Positions 16,460 through 24,667 are shown, counted from the stretch's first letter. The stretch: DNA of 64,000 nucleotides from DASSUW01 sp963835525 (GCA_963835525.1 CAWIFM010000004.1:744001-808000); one strand, 5' to 3'. Translations and numbers: made by a program. Notes: generated from the letters alone by a model not told the origin.

Positions 16460-17364
16460 TCGTCGTGGGAGGTGAGGCGCTCTACGACCTCGTCCTCCAG
16501 GGCTCGGCCGAGGATCTGCACGGCCATCCGGGCGGCGGGCCGTTCAACACCGCCCGCACCCTCGGCCGGCTCGAGCGGCCGGTCGCCTACCTCGGCCGCC
16601 TTTCCGACGACTCCTTCGGCCAGCGGCTCGAGGCGCTGCTCACCAGCGACGGGGTGTCGCTCGAGTCCGTCGTCCGCACCGAGGACCCGACGACGCTGGC
16701 GCTCGCCGAGGTCGACGACGACGGCGTCGCCCGCTATCGCTTCTACGAGCGCGGCACCTCGGCGCCGGGACTGGAGCCCGAGGCCGCGCTGGATGCGCTG
16801 CCGTCCGAGGTGGAGATCCTGCACGTCGGCACGCTGGGGCTGGCCCTGGAGCCGGTGGCGACCGCCCTGGAGGCGGTCGTGTCGCGGCTGTCGGACAGCG
16901 CGCTGATCGCCGTCGACCCGAACTGCCGCCCATGGGTCGTCGACGACGCCGACGCCTACCGCGAGCGCATCCGCCGCGTGCTGGGGAACGCCCACGTCCT
17001 GAAGGTCAGCGAGGAGGACCTCGAGTTCCTCGAGCCGGACCGGCCCGGGGTCGAGGGCGTCCGCGCGCTGCTCGAGCACGGGCCGTCGGTCGGGCTGCTC
17101 ACCCGCGGGCCCAACGGCGCGCTGGTCGTCACGCGCACTGCCGAGGTCTCCGTGCCCGCGCCGCGTGCCAAGGTGGTCGACACGATCGGCGCCGGCGACG
17201 CGTTCGGCGGCGGCTTCCTGGCCTGGTGGAGCGAGCGCGGGCTGGGCCGCGACGAGCTCGGCCAGATCGACCTCGTCGTCGAGGCGACCGCCTTCGCCTG
17301 CCTCGTCGCGGCCCGCACGTGCTCGCGCCCAGGCGCGTCGCCGCCGTGGCGGCACGAGCTCTGA
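16456..17364 (+). CDS. PfkB family carbohydrate kinase (fructokinase-like)
   Basis: ATP-dependent sugar kinase of the ribokinase fold. The 302 residues show the N-terminal family signature GGPFNTARTLGRLERPVAYL near 28, a substrate/lid region through residue 110, and the C-terminal DTIGAGDAFGGGFLAWW motif near 240 with the catalytic Asp of GAGD. GTG 16456 overlaps the LacI stop, so kinase and repressor form one operon. It may phosphorylate the sugar brought in by the divergent RbsABC-type importer, feeding Pgm or central metabolism. Fructose or ribose are both possible. Confidence 0.9.
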   Translation: MIVVGGEALYDLVLQGSAEDLHGHPGGGPFNTARTLGRLERPVAYLGRLSDDSFGQRLEALLTSDGVSLESVVRTEDPTTLALAEVDDDGVARYRFYERGTSAPGLEPEAALDALPSEVEILHVGTLGLALEPVATALEAVVSRLSDSALIAVDPNCRPWVVDDADAYRERIRRVLGNAHVLKVSEEDLEFLEPDRPGVEGVRALLEHGPSVGLLTRGPNGALVVTRTAEVSVPAPRAKVVDTIGAGDAFGGGFLAWWSERGLGRDELGQIDLVVEATAFACLVAARTCSRPGASPPWRHEL

Positions 17365-17371
17365 GGCTGCC

Positions 17372-17511
17372 GGCGGGACGAACTGCGCTTGTAGGGAAGC
17401 GGGATCGAGGCCCGCGCGGGCCGATTGTCACCTTTGTCGGTCCCAGGTGCGACAAAGGTGACAACCGACCTCAGACCCGCCGCTTCCCTACCCAGCCGGG
17501 GTTGACGTTCG
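17372..17511. repeat. Intergenic hairpin element, copy 1
   Basis: Fills the gap between the convergent PfkB and SDR stop codons. From the left: end A, GGGACGAACTGCG; outer arm GTAGGGAAGCGG (17391-17402); inner perfect 15-base stem TTGTCACCTTTGTCG (17425-17439) with its complement (17450-17464) around a 10-base loop; outer complement CCGCTTCCCTAC (17480-17491); end B, CCAGCCGGGGTTGACGTTCG, abutting the SDR stop. The same plan recurs at 21765 and, inverted, at 57425. There is no U-tract, so it is not a textbook terminator, though a bidirectional terminator role fits its position. Confidence 0.75.
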
Positions 17512-18312
17512 CTACGCGGCCGCAGCGACCTCAGCGGAGAACGCGGGGCTCCGCCCCGCCAGCACCCCACCGTCAACCGGCAGCGTGGTCCCGGTGATCC
17601 ACCGCGCGCCATCCCCGGCCAGGAACACCACAGCCTCGGCCACATCCGACGGCTGCCCCCGCCGCCCCAGCGGATGGAAGCCGTCGACCGAGTCGAGCAC
17701 GGCCTGCGCCTCCTCGGGCGACAGGAACCGCTCGTAGGCCGGCGTCTCGACGAACGCCAGCGCCACCGTGTTGACCCGGATCCCATCGGCCGCCAGCTCG
17801 ATCGCGAGGTTCTTCGTGAGCACGTGCCGGCCGGCCTGCGCCGCCGAATACGCGCTGGTCGGCGTCGTGGCGATCGCGTCGACCGCCCACATCGAGCCGA
17901 CGTTGACGATCGCGCCGCCGCCGCGCCCCCGCATCGACGCCACGACGGCCTGCGAGACCCAGTAGGTCGGCCGCAGGATCGAGCCGAGCGCCTCCTCGAA
18001 GTGCTCCTCGGTCTGCTCCTCGAACGCAGCGGGACGGAAGATCCCGGTGCTGTTGACGAGCACGTCGACGCCGCCGAAGCGCTCGACCGCCTTCTCGACG
18101 AGCGCGTGCGCCTGCTCGCGGGTCGCGATCTGGCCGGCGACGAGCAGCGTCCGCTCGCCGGCGGGGTCGAGCTCGGCCTGCGCGGCCTCGAGCTTCTCCA
18201 GGCGCGTGCCGCTGAGGACGACCGAGGCGCCCTGGTCGAGGAAGCGTCGCGCGGCGGCGCGGCCGATGCCGCCGCCCCCGCCGGTGATGAGAACGACCTT
18301 GTCTGAGAACAT
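17512..18312 (-). CDS. SDR family NAD(P)-dependent oxidoreductase
   Basis: Classical short-chain dehydrogenase, about 266 residues from ATG 18312. The cofactor loop is VVLITGGGGGIGRAAARRF, the NAG-like motif is replaced by LVNSTGIF near 90, and the active site reads Ser (VNVGSMWAVD) then Tyr-x-x-x: the tetrad Tyr lies in TSAYSAAQAGRHVLT, where the usual Lys four after Tyr appears as Gln (Y-S-A-A-Q). The missing Lys questions ordinary SDR catalysis. The C-terminal GTTLPVDGG is normal. The longer upstream frame was rejected because the Rossmann fold begins here. It diverges from a MarR regulator and shares its operator region. Confidence 0.85.
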   Translation of the reverse strand: MFSDKVVLITGGGGGIGRAAARRFLDQGASVVLSGTRLEKLEAAQAELDPAGERTLLVAGQIATREQAHALVEKAVERFGGVDVLVNSTGIFRPAAFEEQTEEHFEEALGSILRPTYWVSQAVVASMRGRGGGAIVNVGSMWAVDAIATTPTSAYSAAQAGRHVLTKNLAIELAADGIRVNTVALAFVETPAYERFLSPEEAQAVLDSVDGFHPLGRRGQPSDVAEAVVFLAGDGARWITGTTLPVDGGVLAGRSPAFSAEVAAAA

Positions 18313-18327
18313 GCCCAGGAGAATAGG

Positions 18328-18352
18328 TGCATATGCATCTAATGCAAGTGCA
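18328..18352. promoter_or_regulatory. Probable MarR operator: two TGCA-N2-TGCA palindromes
   Basis: Between the divergent SDR and MarR genes there are four TGCA half-sites, at 18328, 18334, 18343 and 18349. They make TGCATATGCA (perfect palindrome) and TGCAAGTGCA, with centres 15 bases apart. MarR proteins commonly bind such palindromes in the gap between their own gene and a divergent target (established); this pairing is inference. Confidence 0.5.
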
Positions 18353-18374
18353 GCTACCACTACCATTTGCGCAC

Positions 18375-18791
18375 ATGGACGACGACCAGCTGGCGACCTG
18401 GCGCGCCTTCCTCAATGCCCACGCGCGGGTGACCCGCGCGATCGGGCGTGACCTCGCCGAGGCCGGCCTCCCCGACCTCAGCTGGTACGACCTGCTGTGG
18501 ACCCTCTACCGGCAGCCCGGCCGCAGCCTGCGCGTGAAGGAGCTCGCCGACGAGGTCGTGCTGAGCCCGACCGCGATGAGCCGTTTCGTCGACCGCGTGG
18601 AGAGAGCCGGCTGCGTCCGCCGTCGGCCCGATCCCGACGACCGCCGCGCGCTCCAGGTCACGCTCACCGACGAGGGCGTCGAGCTGCTTCGCAGGATGTG
18701 GCCGGTCTACGCCGACGGCATCGAGCGCCACTTCGCCGCGCACCTGAGCGGCGGCCTGAAGGAGACCCTCGAGCGGATCAACCGCGCTTGA
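18375..18791 (+). CDS. MarR family transcriptional regulator
   Basis: Winged-helix repressor, 138 residues. The DNA-binding core runs through LRVKELADEVVLSPTAMSRF near 55-75, then the wing RRRPDPDDRRALQVTLTDEG near 85. ATG 18375 gives a normal-length MarR protein beginning MDDDQLATWRAF; an upstream in-frame ATG at 18327 would place the operator half-sites inside the gene and was rejected. No ribosome site is visible, so it may be leaderless. It likely controls itself and the divergent SDR gene. The 3' end overlaps the convergent peptidase gene by 14 bases. Confidence 0.88.
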   Translation: MDDDQLATWRAFLNAHARVTRAIGRDLAEAGLPDLSWYDLLWTLYRQPGRSLRVKELADEVVLSPTAMSRFVDRVERAGCVRRRPDPDDRRALQVTLTDEGVELLRRMWPVYADGIERHFAAHLSGGLKETLERINRA

Positions 18792-19869
18792 CGCGCTCGA
18801 TCGCGTCGAGCAGCCGCTCGGCGGTCAGCGCGTGGGCCGTGATCCCGTCACGCCCGACCATCGTCTCGGCCGCGAGCAGGGCGTTGACGATCGCCGCCTC
18901 GGTGGCCTCGATCGCCGCGTAGAAGAGCGGGTCCATGTGCGCGTCGACCAGCATCCGGACCGGGATCGTGTCCGGCTCGCCGGGAACCGGGACCTCGCCC
19001 GGCGGCACGCCCTGCCGCACGGTCGAGAAGGCGAGCACGAGATCGCCGCTCGAGTGCTCGCCGGCGCCGCCCGTGCGCCCGATCCCGAGCGCGCAGCGCT
19101 GGGCCAGCCGGTCGCACTGGTGCGGCAGCAGCGGCGCGTCCGTCGCGCAGATCACGATGATCGAGCCGGAGACGCCGGGGTCGTTCTCGGGCAGCGGGAC
19201 GACGTCCGAGCCGAGCAGGCGCCCGACGTTGAACCCGTTCACCGCGAGCCGGTCGCGACTCCCGTGGTTGGCCTGCACGAGCACGCCCACCGTCCACTCG
19301 CCCGCCCGCCGCGAGGCGGTCCCGAGCCCGCCCTTGAAGCCGTGGCAGATCATTCCCGTCCCGCTCCCGACACCGCCCTCCTCGACCGGGCCGTCGGCGG
19401 CGCTGTCCATGGCCTGGTGGACGTGCTCCGCCTTGACGTGGAACCCGTTGATGTCGTTGAGCGTGCCGTCCCACGTCTCGCCCACCACCGGCAGGCTCCA
19501 GAACATCTCGTCGTTCTCGTAGCGGCTCACCTCGACCTCGACGAGCGCGTCGCGCACCACCCCCACGCTGTGCGTGTTCGTCAGGCCGATCGGCGTGGTC
19601 AGGCAGCCGGCCTCGCGCACCCACTCGAGCCCCGTCAGCTCGCCGTTGCCGTTGAGCCGGTGACAGCCGGCGAACAGCGGCTCGAACCCGTCGTGCGGCA
19701 CGACCACGGTGACCCCGGTGCGCACCGGCCCGTGACCGCGCTTCAAGGGCCCGTCGCCCTCGATCAGGGTCACCGAGCCGACGCGGATGCCGCCGACGTC
19801 GGTGATCGCGTCGAGCGGCCCCGACGGCAGGACCCCGATGTCGAGACCGATGTCGCGCGCGCGGCTCAT
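18778..19869 (-). CDS. P1 family (DmpA/S58-type) peptidase
   Basis: N-terminal-nucleophile aminopeptidase, 363 residues. The opening ITDVGGIRVGSVTLIEGDG is the DmpA-family start, with GLTNTHSVGVVRDALVE near 95 and GVGSGTGMICHGFKGGLGTA near 155. The self-cleavage and nucleophile site is the Gly-Ser of VSGSIIVICATDAPLLPHQ near 225; in DmpA, autoproteolysis exposes that Ser as the catalytic residue (established). Substrates of this family range from beta-peptides to D-Ala peptides and are not predictable here. Its start is 67 bases from the divergent nitrilase start. Confidence 0.88.
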   Translation of the reverse strand: MSRARDIGLDIGVLPSGPLDAITDVGGIRVGSVTLIEGDGPLKRGHGPVRTGVTVVVPHDGFEPLFAGCHRLNGNGELTGLEWVREAGCLTTPIGLTNTHSVGVVRDALVEVEVSRYENDEMFWSLPVVGETWDGTLNDINGFHVKAEHVHQAMDSAADGPVEEGGVGSGTGMICHGFKGGLGTASRRAGEWTVGVLVQANHGSRDRLAVNGFNVGRLLGSDVVPLPENDPGVSGSIIVICATDAPLLPHQCDRLAQRCALGIGRTGGAGEHSSGDLVLAFSTVRQGVPPGEVPVPGEPDTIPVRMLVDAHMDPLFYAAIEATEAAIVNALLAAETMVGRDGITAHALTAERLLDAIERVKRG

Positions 19870-19936
19870 GGCTCGACAGTCTTCATCATCAGCCGCGGTG
19901 CGTGCTCGTTGGGTTACAAAGGTACGGTTGGCCGGC

Positions 19937-20683
19937 ATGCGCGCTCTCCTCGTCCAGGCCACGCCCGTGGAGGGCGACCTCGAGGGAAACCTGGCGGCCG
20001 CCTGCACGGCGATCGAGACGAGCGACGCCGACCTCGTCGCGTTCCCCGAGATGTTCCTCGGCGGGTACCGGATCCGCCGCCTTCAGCCGGTGCCGGCCGA
20101 CGCGCTCGCACGGGTCGGCGCCGCGGCGCGAGCGACCGGCGTGACCGTGGTGATCGGCGGGCCGGAGGCGGTGAACGGCGGGCTCGCCAACAGCGCCTTC
20201 GTGTTCGGACCGGACGGCGGCCCGGCGGGCGTCTACCGCAAGACGCACCTGTTCGGCGCCGAGCGCGGCGCCTTCGTCGCCGGCGGCGAGCTGGCGCCGA
20301 TCGAGGTCGCCGGGCGCCGGCTCGGCGTGATGATCTGCTTCGACGTCGAGTTCCCCGAAGTGGCCCGGACGCTCGCGCTGCGAGGCGCCGAGATGTTCGT
20401 GACGATCTCGGCCAACATGGAGCCCTTCGAGGACGACCACGACGCGTTCGTCCGCGCGAGGGCGCTCGAGAACGAGCGCCCGCACCTGTACGTCAACCGG
20501 ACGGGCAGCGAAGCGAGCGCCGTGTTCGTCGGCCGGAGTCAGGCCGTGGACGCCGAGGGCCGCGTGCTGGCCATGGCCGGGGCGAGGCCGGAGAGGCTCG
20601 CCGTCGAGCTCCCGGCGGCGGGTCGCAGGGACGAGCGCACGCAGTATCTGGCGCAGCGCCGTCCCGAGCTCTACGACCGGTGA
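19937..20683 (+). CDS. Carbon-nitrogen hydrolase (nitrilase superfamily)
   Basis: Amidase-type hydrolase of 248 residues. The catalytic triad is visible in order: Glu in VAFPEMFLGGY near 38, Lys in VYRKTHLFGAE near 100 and Cys in GVMICFDVEFPEVAR near 132. The fold ends in the usual C-terminal stretch. The start ATG 19937 comes 8 bases after a TACGGT box (19923-19928), implying leaderless translation. Candidates include an omega-amidase or N-carbamoyl-amine amidohydrolase; the substrate is not decidable. Confidence 0.9.
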   Translation: MRALLVQATPVEGDLEGNLAAACTAIETSDADLVAFPEMFLGGYRIRRLQPVPADALARVGAAARATGVTVVIGGPEAVNGGLANSAFVFGPDGGPAGVYRKTHLFGAERGAFVAGGELAPIEVAGRRLGVMICFDVEFPEVARTLALRGAEMFVTISANMEPFEDDHDAFVRARALENERPHLYVNRTGSEASAVFVGRSQAVDAEGRVLAMAGARPERLAVELPAAGRRDERTQYLAQRRPELYDR

Positions 20684-20700
20684 CCACGTAGCATCGCGGC

Positions 20701-21762
20701 GTGCGTATCGCCGCGCTGGTCCTCCTCGCGCTCGTCTTCCCGACCGCGGCCGAGGCGCGCATCGACGTCCCGCCGGGCGTGAAGGTGCAGCGGTTCGCGC
20801 ACGGGATCCCGCATCCCTCGAACCTCGCCTTCGACGGCCGCGGACGGCTGTGGGTGACCTCCGCGGGCCATCTCGCGGCACGGGCCGACGGCGTCTGGAT
20901 GGTCCCGCGCCGCGGCGAGCGGCCGCTCCACGTGGTGAGGGAGCTGTTCAGCGCCCTCGGACTGCTGTGGCACGACGGCGAGCTGTACGTGAGCCACGTC
21001 GTCCCGTACGCCACGGTGTCGCCGTCGGGCCACACCGGTCGCGTGGTCGCGTTCTCGGGCTTCGACGGGCGCCGGTTCGCGCGGCAGCGCGTGGTCGTCG
21101 ACGGACTGCCGACCGGGCGCCATCGCGTCGACTCGCTGGCCTCGGGACCGGACGGGCGGATCTACCTGGGCGTCGGCAGCGAGTTCGACGCGCGCCGCTC
21201 CTCGAAGCCGCTGTCCGGAACGGTGGTGTCCTTCCGGCCCGACGGCGGCGATCTGCGCGTCGAGGCGCGAGGCCTGCGCAACCCGTACGGCCTCGCCTTC
21301 ATCCCGGGCACCGCGCGGCTGCTGGTCTCCGAGCACGGCCGCGACGACCTCGGGCTGCGCCGCCCGCCCGAGGAGCTCAACCTGGTGCCGACTGCCGGCC
21401 GCGTGCGCTCGTTCGGCTTCCCTGAGTGCTGGGGCCAGGGCGGCCGGCCCTGCCGCGGCGACCGCGGCCCGCTGGTGCGCCTGCCGCCGCACTCGGCGCC
21501 GGGGGCGGTGGTCGTCGGGCGGCGGTTCGGGCGGTTCGGGCGCAGCGCGTTCGTCGCGCGCTACGGCTCCTCGTTCGGCGACTTCCCGTCAGGCGGCGAC
21601 GTCGTGCGGGTGGAACTGCCGCGGCGCGGGCGCGCACGTGTGCGGCGGTTCGCGACGGGCTTCGGGCTCCAGGATCCGCTGGGGTTGGCGTTGGGGCCGA
21701 GTGGGGCGCTGTTCGTGTCGCGCTGGAGCCGCGGGTCGATCGTGCGGCTCGTGGCGCGCTGA
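20701..21762 (+). CDS. Secreted soluble glucose/sorbosone dehydrogenase-like beta-propeller protein
   Basis: Exported protein of 353 residues with an N-terminal signal (AALVLLALVFPTAAEA) and a six-bladed propeller like soluble PQQ-dependent aldose sugar dehydrogenases: IPHPSNLAFDGRGRLWVT near 38, HRVDSLASGPDGRIYLGVGS near 140, GLRNPYGLAFIPGTARLLVS near 195 and a closing GLALGPSGALFVSRWSRGSI. Family members oxidise sugars with PQQ, but cofactor residues cannot be confirmed here. GTG 20701 is 6 bases after a TAGCAT box (20689-20694). The stop codon runs directly into intergenic element copy 2. Confidence 0.82.
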   Translation: MRIAALVLLALVFPTAAEARIDVPPGVKVQRFAHGIPHPSNLAFDGRGRLWVTSAGHLAARADGVWMVPRRGERPLHVVRELFSALGLLWHDGELYVSHVVPYATVSPSGHTGRVVAFSGFDGRRFARQRVVVDGLPTGRHRVDSLASGPDGRIYLGVGSEFDARRSSKPLSGTVVSFRPDGGDLRVEARGLRNPYGLAFIPGTARLLVSEHGRDDLGLRRPPEELNLVPTAGRVRSFGFPECWGQGGRPCRGDRGPLVRLPPHSAPGAVVVGRRFGRFGRSAFVARYGSSFGDFPSGGDVVRVELPRRGRARVRRFATGFGLQDPLGLALGPSGALFVSRWSRGSIVRLVAR

Positions 21763-21906
21763 GGGACGAACTTCGGGCATCGAGGGGGCGGGATCGAGGC
21801 CCGCGCGGATCGATTGTCACCTTTGTCGGCCTCAGGTCGACAAAGGTGACAATCGGCAGACCGGCGCCGCCGATCCACCGCCTCCTTACCCAGCCGGGGT
21901 TGACGT
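21763..21906. repeat. Intergenic hairpin element, copy 2
   Basis: Begins right at the upstream stop codon with GGGACGAACTTCG (end A) and ends CCAGCCGGGGTTGACGTT (end B), near the stop of the convergent LLM gene. The core is an 18-base perfect stem, CGATTGTCACCTTTGTCG (21811-21828) and its complement (21838-21855), around a 9-base loop; its inner 15 bases equal those of copy 1. The sequence between core and ends differs more, so the ends and the core are what is conserved. Confidence 0.75.
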
Positions 21907-21915
21907 TGGCCCGCG

Positions 21916-22818
21916 CTACCGCAACCGCGGCAGCACATCGCCCACGAACCGCACCATCTGCTCCCCCCGATCCTCATGCCGCGGCACCACGACCACGCTG
22001 TCGGCGCCCGCGTCCCACAGCGCCGACACAGCGCGAGCACAGTCCTCCGCGTCACCCGCAACCGCCAACCCGCGCAGGCCATCCGCGTCAAGCCCCTCAT
22101 CAACCCCCGCCAGCTCGAACAGCCGCGGATAGAGATTCATCGACCGCCAGGCCTCAACCTGCGGCCGCAGCGCCTCGGCCGCCGCATCGCGGTCATCGTC
22201 GATGCTGAGCCAGGCGTACACCACGGTCTCGCCGGAGCCGGCCTGCGACCGCGCCCAGCGCACCGCAGGCGGACCGCTGCCCTCCGCGAGCAGGAACCCG
22301 TCCGCCGACCGGCCGGCCGCCGCCAGCGCGCGCGGGCCGGTGGTGCCGATCAGGATCGCCGGCGCCGGGTCGGGCAGGTGACGCAATTCCACGTCGTGCA
22401 GGTGCACGAAGGAGCCGTCGACGTTCACGTTCTCGCCGGCCAGCAGCGCCCGCACGGCGGACACGACCTCCTCGAGTGCGGCCAGCCGGTCCGGCGGCCG
22501 GGCGTCGATCTGGCGCATCCACGGCTCGACGCCGTGGCCGAAGGCGACCGCCAGCCGGCCCGGGTGCAGCCGGCCGAGCCCGGCGATCTCCATCGCCGCC
22601 AGGGCCGGATTGCGCATGGCCGCCGGCAGCAGGCCGATCCCCACGCGCAGGGCGTCGGTCAGCGCCAGGCCGGTGGCGGCCATGGTCAGGCCGCCGACCA
22701 GGAAGCAGTCCTCGACCAGCCACAGCTCGTCGAAGCCGTCGCGCTCCGCCTCGCGGGCGAAGCGCGGCAGCTCCTCGGGCGGCCACTCGGGCCGGAACAT
22801 CACTCCGATCTGGCCCAT
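21916..22818 (-). CDS. LLM class flavin-dependent oxidoreductase
   Basis: Luciferase-like monooxygenase/dehydrogenase, 300 residues, TIM-barrel fold. The start IGVMFRPEWPPEELPRFARE, the GLLPAAMRNPALAAMEIAGL stretch near 65, GRLAVAFGHGVEPWMRQI near 90 and PAILIGTTGPRALAAAGRSA near 155 match the F420/FMN-binding LLM family. In Actinobacteria many members use F420 (established), but the cofactor cannot be assigned from sequence alone. ATG 22818 is 17 bases from the upstream stop of the small coiled-coil gene, so the two may be co-transcribed. Confidence 0.88.
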   Translation of the reverse strand: MGQIGVMFRPEWPPEELPRFAREAERDGFDELWLVEDCFLVGGLTMAATGLALTDALRVGIGLLPAAMRNPALAAMEIAGLGRLHPGRLAVAFGHGVEPWMRQIDARPPDRLAALEEVVSAVRALLAGENVNVDGSFVHLHDVELRHLPDPAPAILIGTTGPRALAAAGRSADGFLLAEGSGPPAVRWARSQAGSGETVVYAWLSIDDDRDAAAEALRPQVEAWRSMNLYPRLFELAGVDEGLDADGLRGLAVAGDAEDCARAVSALWDAGADSVVVVPRHEDRGEQMVRFVGDVLPRLR

Positions 22819-22834
22819 GTGGCGCCCCGCTACG

Positions 22835-23167
22835 TCAGATCAGGCCCCGGCCGGCAAGCTCCGCCATCACGGTGCGGCGCTGCCAGGCACGGCTCGACGC
22901 GAGCAATTTGAGGGCATCGCGGAGCTCCTTCTCGCGCGCCCGGCCGTCGGCGGCGACGCCGCGCAGGCGGTCGATCTCGTTCTGCAGCTCGGCCGTCGAC
23001 TCGCGCAGCTGCTCGAGCTCGGCCTGCTCGTCCGTCGTCCACTCCCAGGCGGGAGCCTCGGGCTCGGACGTGGCCATCAGCGGGTTCGGCCGCGTGCGGC
23101 CGTGCTGCGCGAGCGCCTCGCGCAGCTCCTGCCCGGAGACGTGGGGTTCGGTGTGCGCTTCGCTCAT
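22835..23167 (-). CDS. Small coiled-coil protein of unknown function
   Basis: 110 residues with no family I recognise. The N-terminal half is polar (ELREALAQHGRTRPNPLMAT). From about residue 45 a heptad-like coiled coil runs for ~35 residues (ELEQLRESTAELQNEIDRLR), then a short basic helix. There is no signal peptide or membrane helix. ATG 23167 overlaps the nitronate monooxygenase stop by 4 bases, so it is translated downstream of that enzyme and just ahead of the LLM gene. Confidence 0.75.
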   Translation of the reverse strand: MSEAHTEPHVSGQELREALAQHGRTRPNPLMATSEPEAPAWEWTTDEQAELEQLRESTAELQNEIDRLRGVAADGRAREKELRDALKLLASSRAWQRRTVMAELAGRGLI

Positions 23168-24213
23168 AGGCCGGGCTTTCGAGCCCCGCCCGCCCCCTCC
23201 TGCCGCTGCCAGGACTCGTGCAGGGCGTCGTGCGCCTCGGCCGCGAGCCGCCGGACGAGGTCGCCGGCCGGCCCGGTCGAGGTGAGCGCGTGCGCCTGGC
23301 CGGCCCACAGGTGGAAGCCGTCCGCATCGCCCTGCTCGCGCGCGGCGGCGCGGATCTTGGCCGTCAGGTGGTGCACGTCCGGATAGGCGCTGGGCGCAGC
23401 CGCCTCGTGCTCGCGCATCCAGCGGTTCGCGATCCCGCGGGCGCTGCGGCCGGTGAACGCGCGCGTGAGCGCGGTGTCGCCGCCTGAGGCGATCGCCTCG
23501 CGGTGCGCGGGCGCCGTGGCCGCCTCGTCGCAGAGCATGAACGCGGTCCCGAGCTGTGCGGCCGTGGCCCCGGCGGCCAGCACGGCGGCGACGCCGCGGC
23601 CGGTGGCGATCCCGCCTGTGGCCACCAGCGGCAGGTCGACGTCGATCAGCTGCAGCAGCGCCAGCAGGCCGATCTCGCCGGGCGCAGCGTCGTCGAACGT
23701 CCCGCGGTGGCCGCCGGCCTCCACGCCCTGGACCACGAGCGCGTCGGCGCCCGCCTCGGCGGCCTGCCGCCCCTCGGCCGGCGTCGTCACCGTCACCCAG
23801 GTCTCGCCGAGCCCCTTGAGGACGTCGCGAGACGGGCAGCCGAAGGTGAAGGAGACGACCGGCACCTCGAGCTCCGCCATCAGGGCCAGCTTGGCGTCCC
23901 AGCCGTCGTCGTCGTGCCGCGGCTCGCCGACCGGCGCGCCATAGCGCTCCGCCTCGGCCGCGAGCCGGGCCGCGAACGGGCCGACATCGTCGGCGGCCAC
24001 CGCGGGCGGCGCGAACAGGTTGACGCCGAACGGGCGGTCCGTCAGCGCGCGCAGTGCCGCGATGTCGGCGCGCACCGCGTCGGGCGTCTTGTAGCCGGCG
24101 GCCAGGAACCCGAGCCCACCGGCCTCGGCGACCGCTGCGGCGAGCGCCGGCGTCGACGCCCCGCCGCCCATCGGCGCCTGCACGATCGGGTGCTGGAGCC
24201 CGTCGAGGACCAT
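23164..24213 (-). CDS. Nitronate monooxygenase (NPD family flavoprotein)
   Basis: FMN-dependent oxidase of nitroalkane nitronates or a related TIM-barrel oxidase; 349 residues. The family signature starts immediately (LQHPIVQAPMGGGASTPALA), with GVEAGGHRGTF near 180 carrying the catalytic-region His and LVATGGIATGRGVAAVLAAG near 215 binding the phosphate. ATG 24213 was chosen over upstream in-frame ATGs because the family begins here and a TACCGT -10 box (24220-24225) sits exactly 6 bases ahead. It diverges from the VOC gene, and both use the same palindromic -10 sequence. Confidence 0.9.
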   Translation of the reverse strand: MVLDGLQHPIVQAPMGGGASTPALAAAVAEAGGLGFLAAGYKTPDAVRADIAALRALTDRPFGVNLFAPPAVAADDVGPFAARLAAEAERYGAPVGEPRHDDDGWDAKLALMAELEVPVVSFTFGCPSRDVLKGLGETWVTVTTPAEGRQAAEAGADALVVQGVEAGGHRGTFDDAAPGEIGLLALLQLIDVDLPLVATGGIATGRGVAAVLAAGATAAQLGTAFMLCDEAATAPAHREAIASGGDTALTRAFTGRSARGIANRWMREHEAAAPSAYPDVHHLTAKIRAAAREQGDADGFHLWAGQAHALTSTGPAGDLVRRLAAEAHDALHESWQRQEGAGGARKPGL

Positions 24214-24219
24214 CGGCGA

Positions 24220-24229
24220 ACGGTACCGT
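24220..24229. promoter_or_regulatory. Palindromic -10 box shared by two divergent leaderless genes
   Basis: ACGGTACCGT is a perfect palindrome. Read rightward it gives TACCGT (24224-24229), 6 bases before ATG 24236. Read leftward it gives TACCGT (24220-24225), 6 bases before ATG 24213. The two genes are therefore mirror images around one site and cannot both be occupied by polymerase at once. Similar layouts occur at 48409 and 63118. Confidence 0.6.
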
Positions 24230-24235
24230 GCGGTC

Positions 24236-24667
24236 ATGGCCCGCCTGGTCGGCATCAACCACGTGGCGCTCGAGGTCGGGGACGTCGAGGACGCGCTCGA
24301 GCTCTACGGCCGCCTGTTCGACTTCACGCTGCGCGGCCGCGCCGGCAGCATGGCCTTCGTCGACATGGGCGACCAGTTCCTGGCGCTCTCGCAGGGCCGC
24401 CGCCAGGACGCCGACGACGGTCGCCACTTCGGCCTCGTGGTCGACGACAAGCCGGCTGTCCGCGCCGCGGTCGAGCGCGAAGGGCTGCAGATCCTGCCCG
24501 GTCGCGGGCTCGACTTCCTCGACCCGTGGGGCAACCGCATCGAGGTCGTCGACTACCGCGACATCCAGTTCGAGCGCGCCCCCGGCGTCAAGCGCAAGCT
24601 CGGGATCGAGGAGCTGGAGAAGAGCGAATCCGCGCGGGCGGAGATCCGCGAGCGCGGCCTCAGCTGA
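24236..24667 (+). CDS. VOC family (glyoxalase/bleomycin-resistance fold) protein
   Basis: 143 residues, one vicinal-oxygen-chelate domain: INHVALEVGDVEDALELYGR at the start with the first metal-type His, GRHFGLVVDDKPAVRAAVE near 60 with the second, and FLDPWGNRIEVVDYRD near 95 with the closing Glu. A ~35-residue charged helical tail follows. Members include dioxygenases, glyoxalases and resistance proteins, so the reaction is unknown. ATG 24236 follows its -10 box by 6 bases. The 3' end overlaps the MaoC gene by 8 bases. Confidence 0.85.
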   Translation: MARLVGINHVALEVGDVEDALELYGRLFDFTLRGRAGSMAFVDMGDQFLALSQGRRQDADDGRHFGLVVDDKPAVRAAVEREGLQILPGRGLDFLDPWGNRIEVVDYRDIQFERAPGVKRKLGIEELEKSESARAEIRERGLS

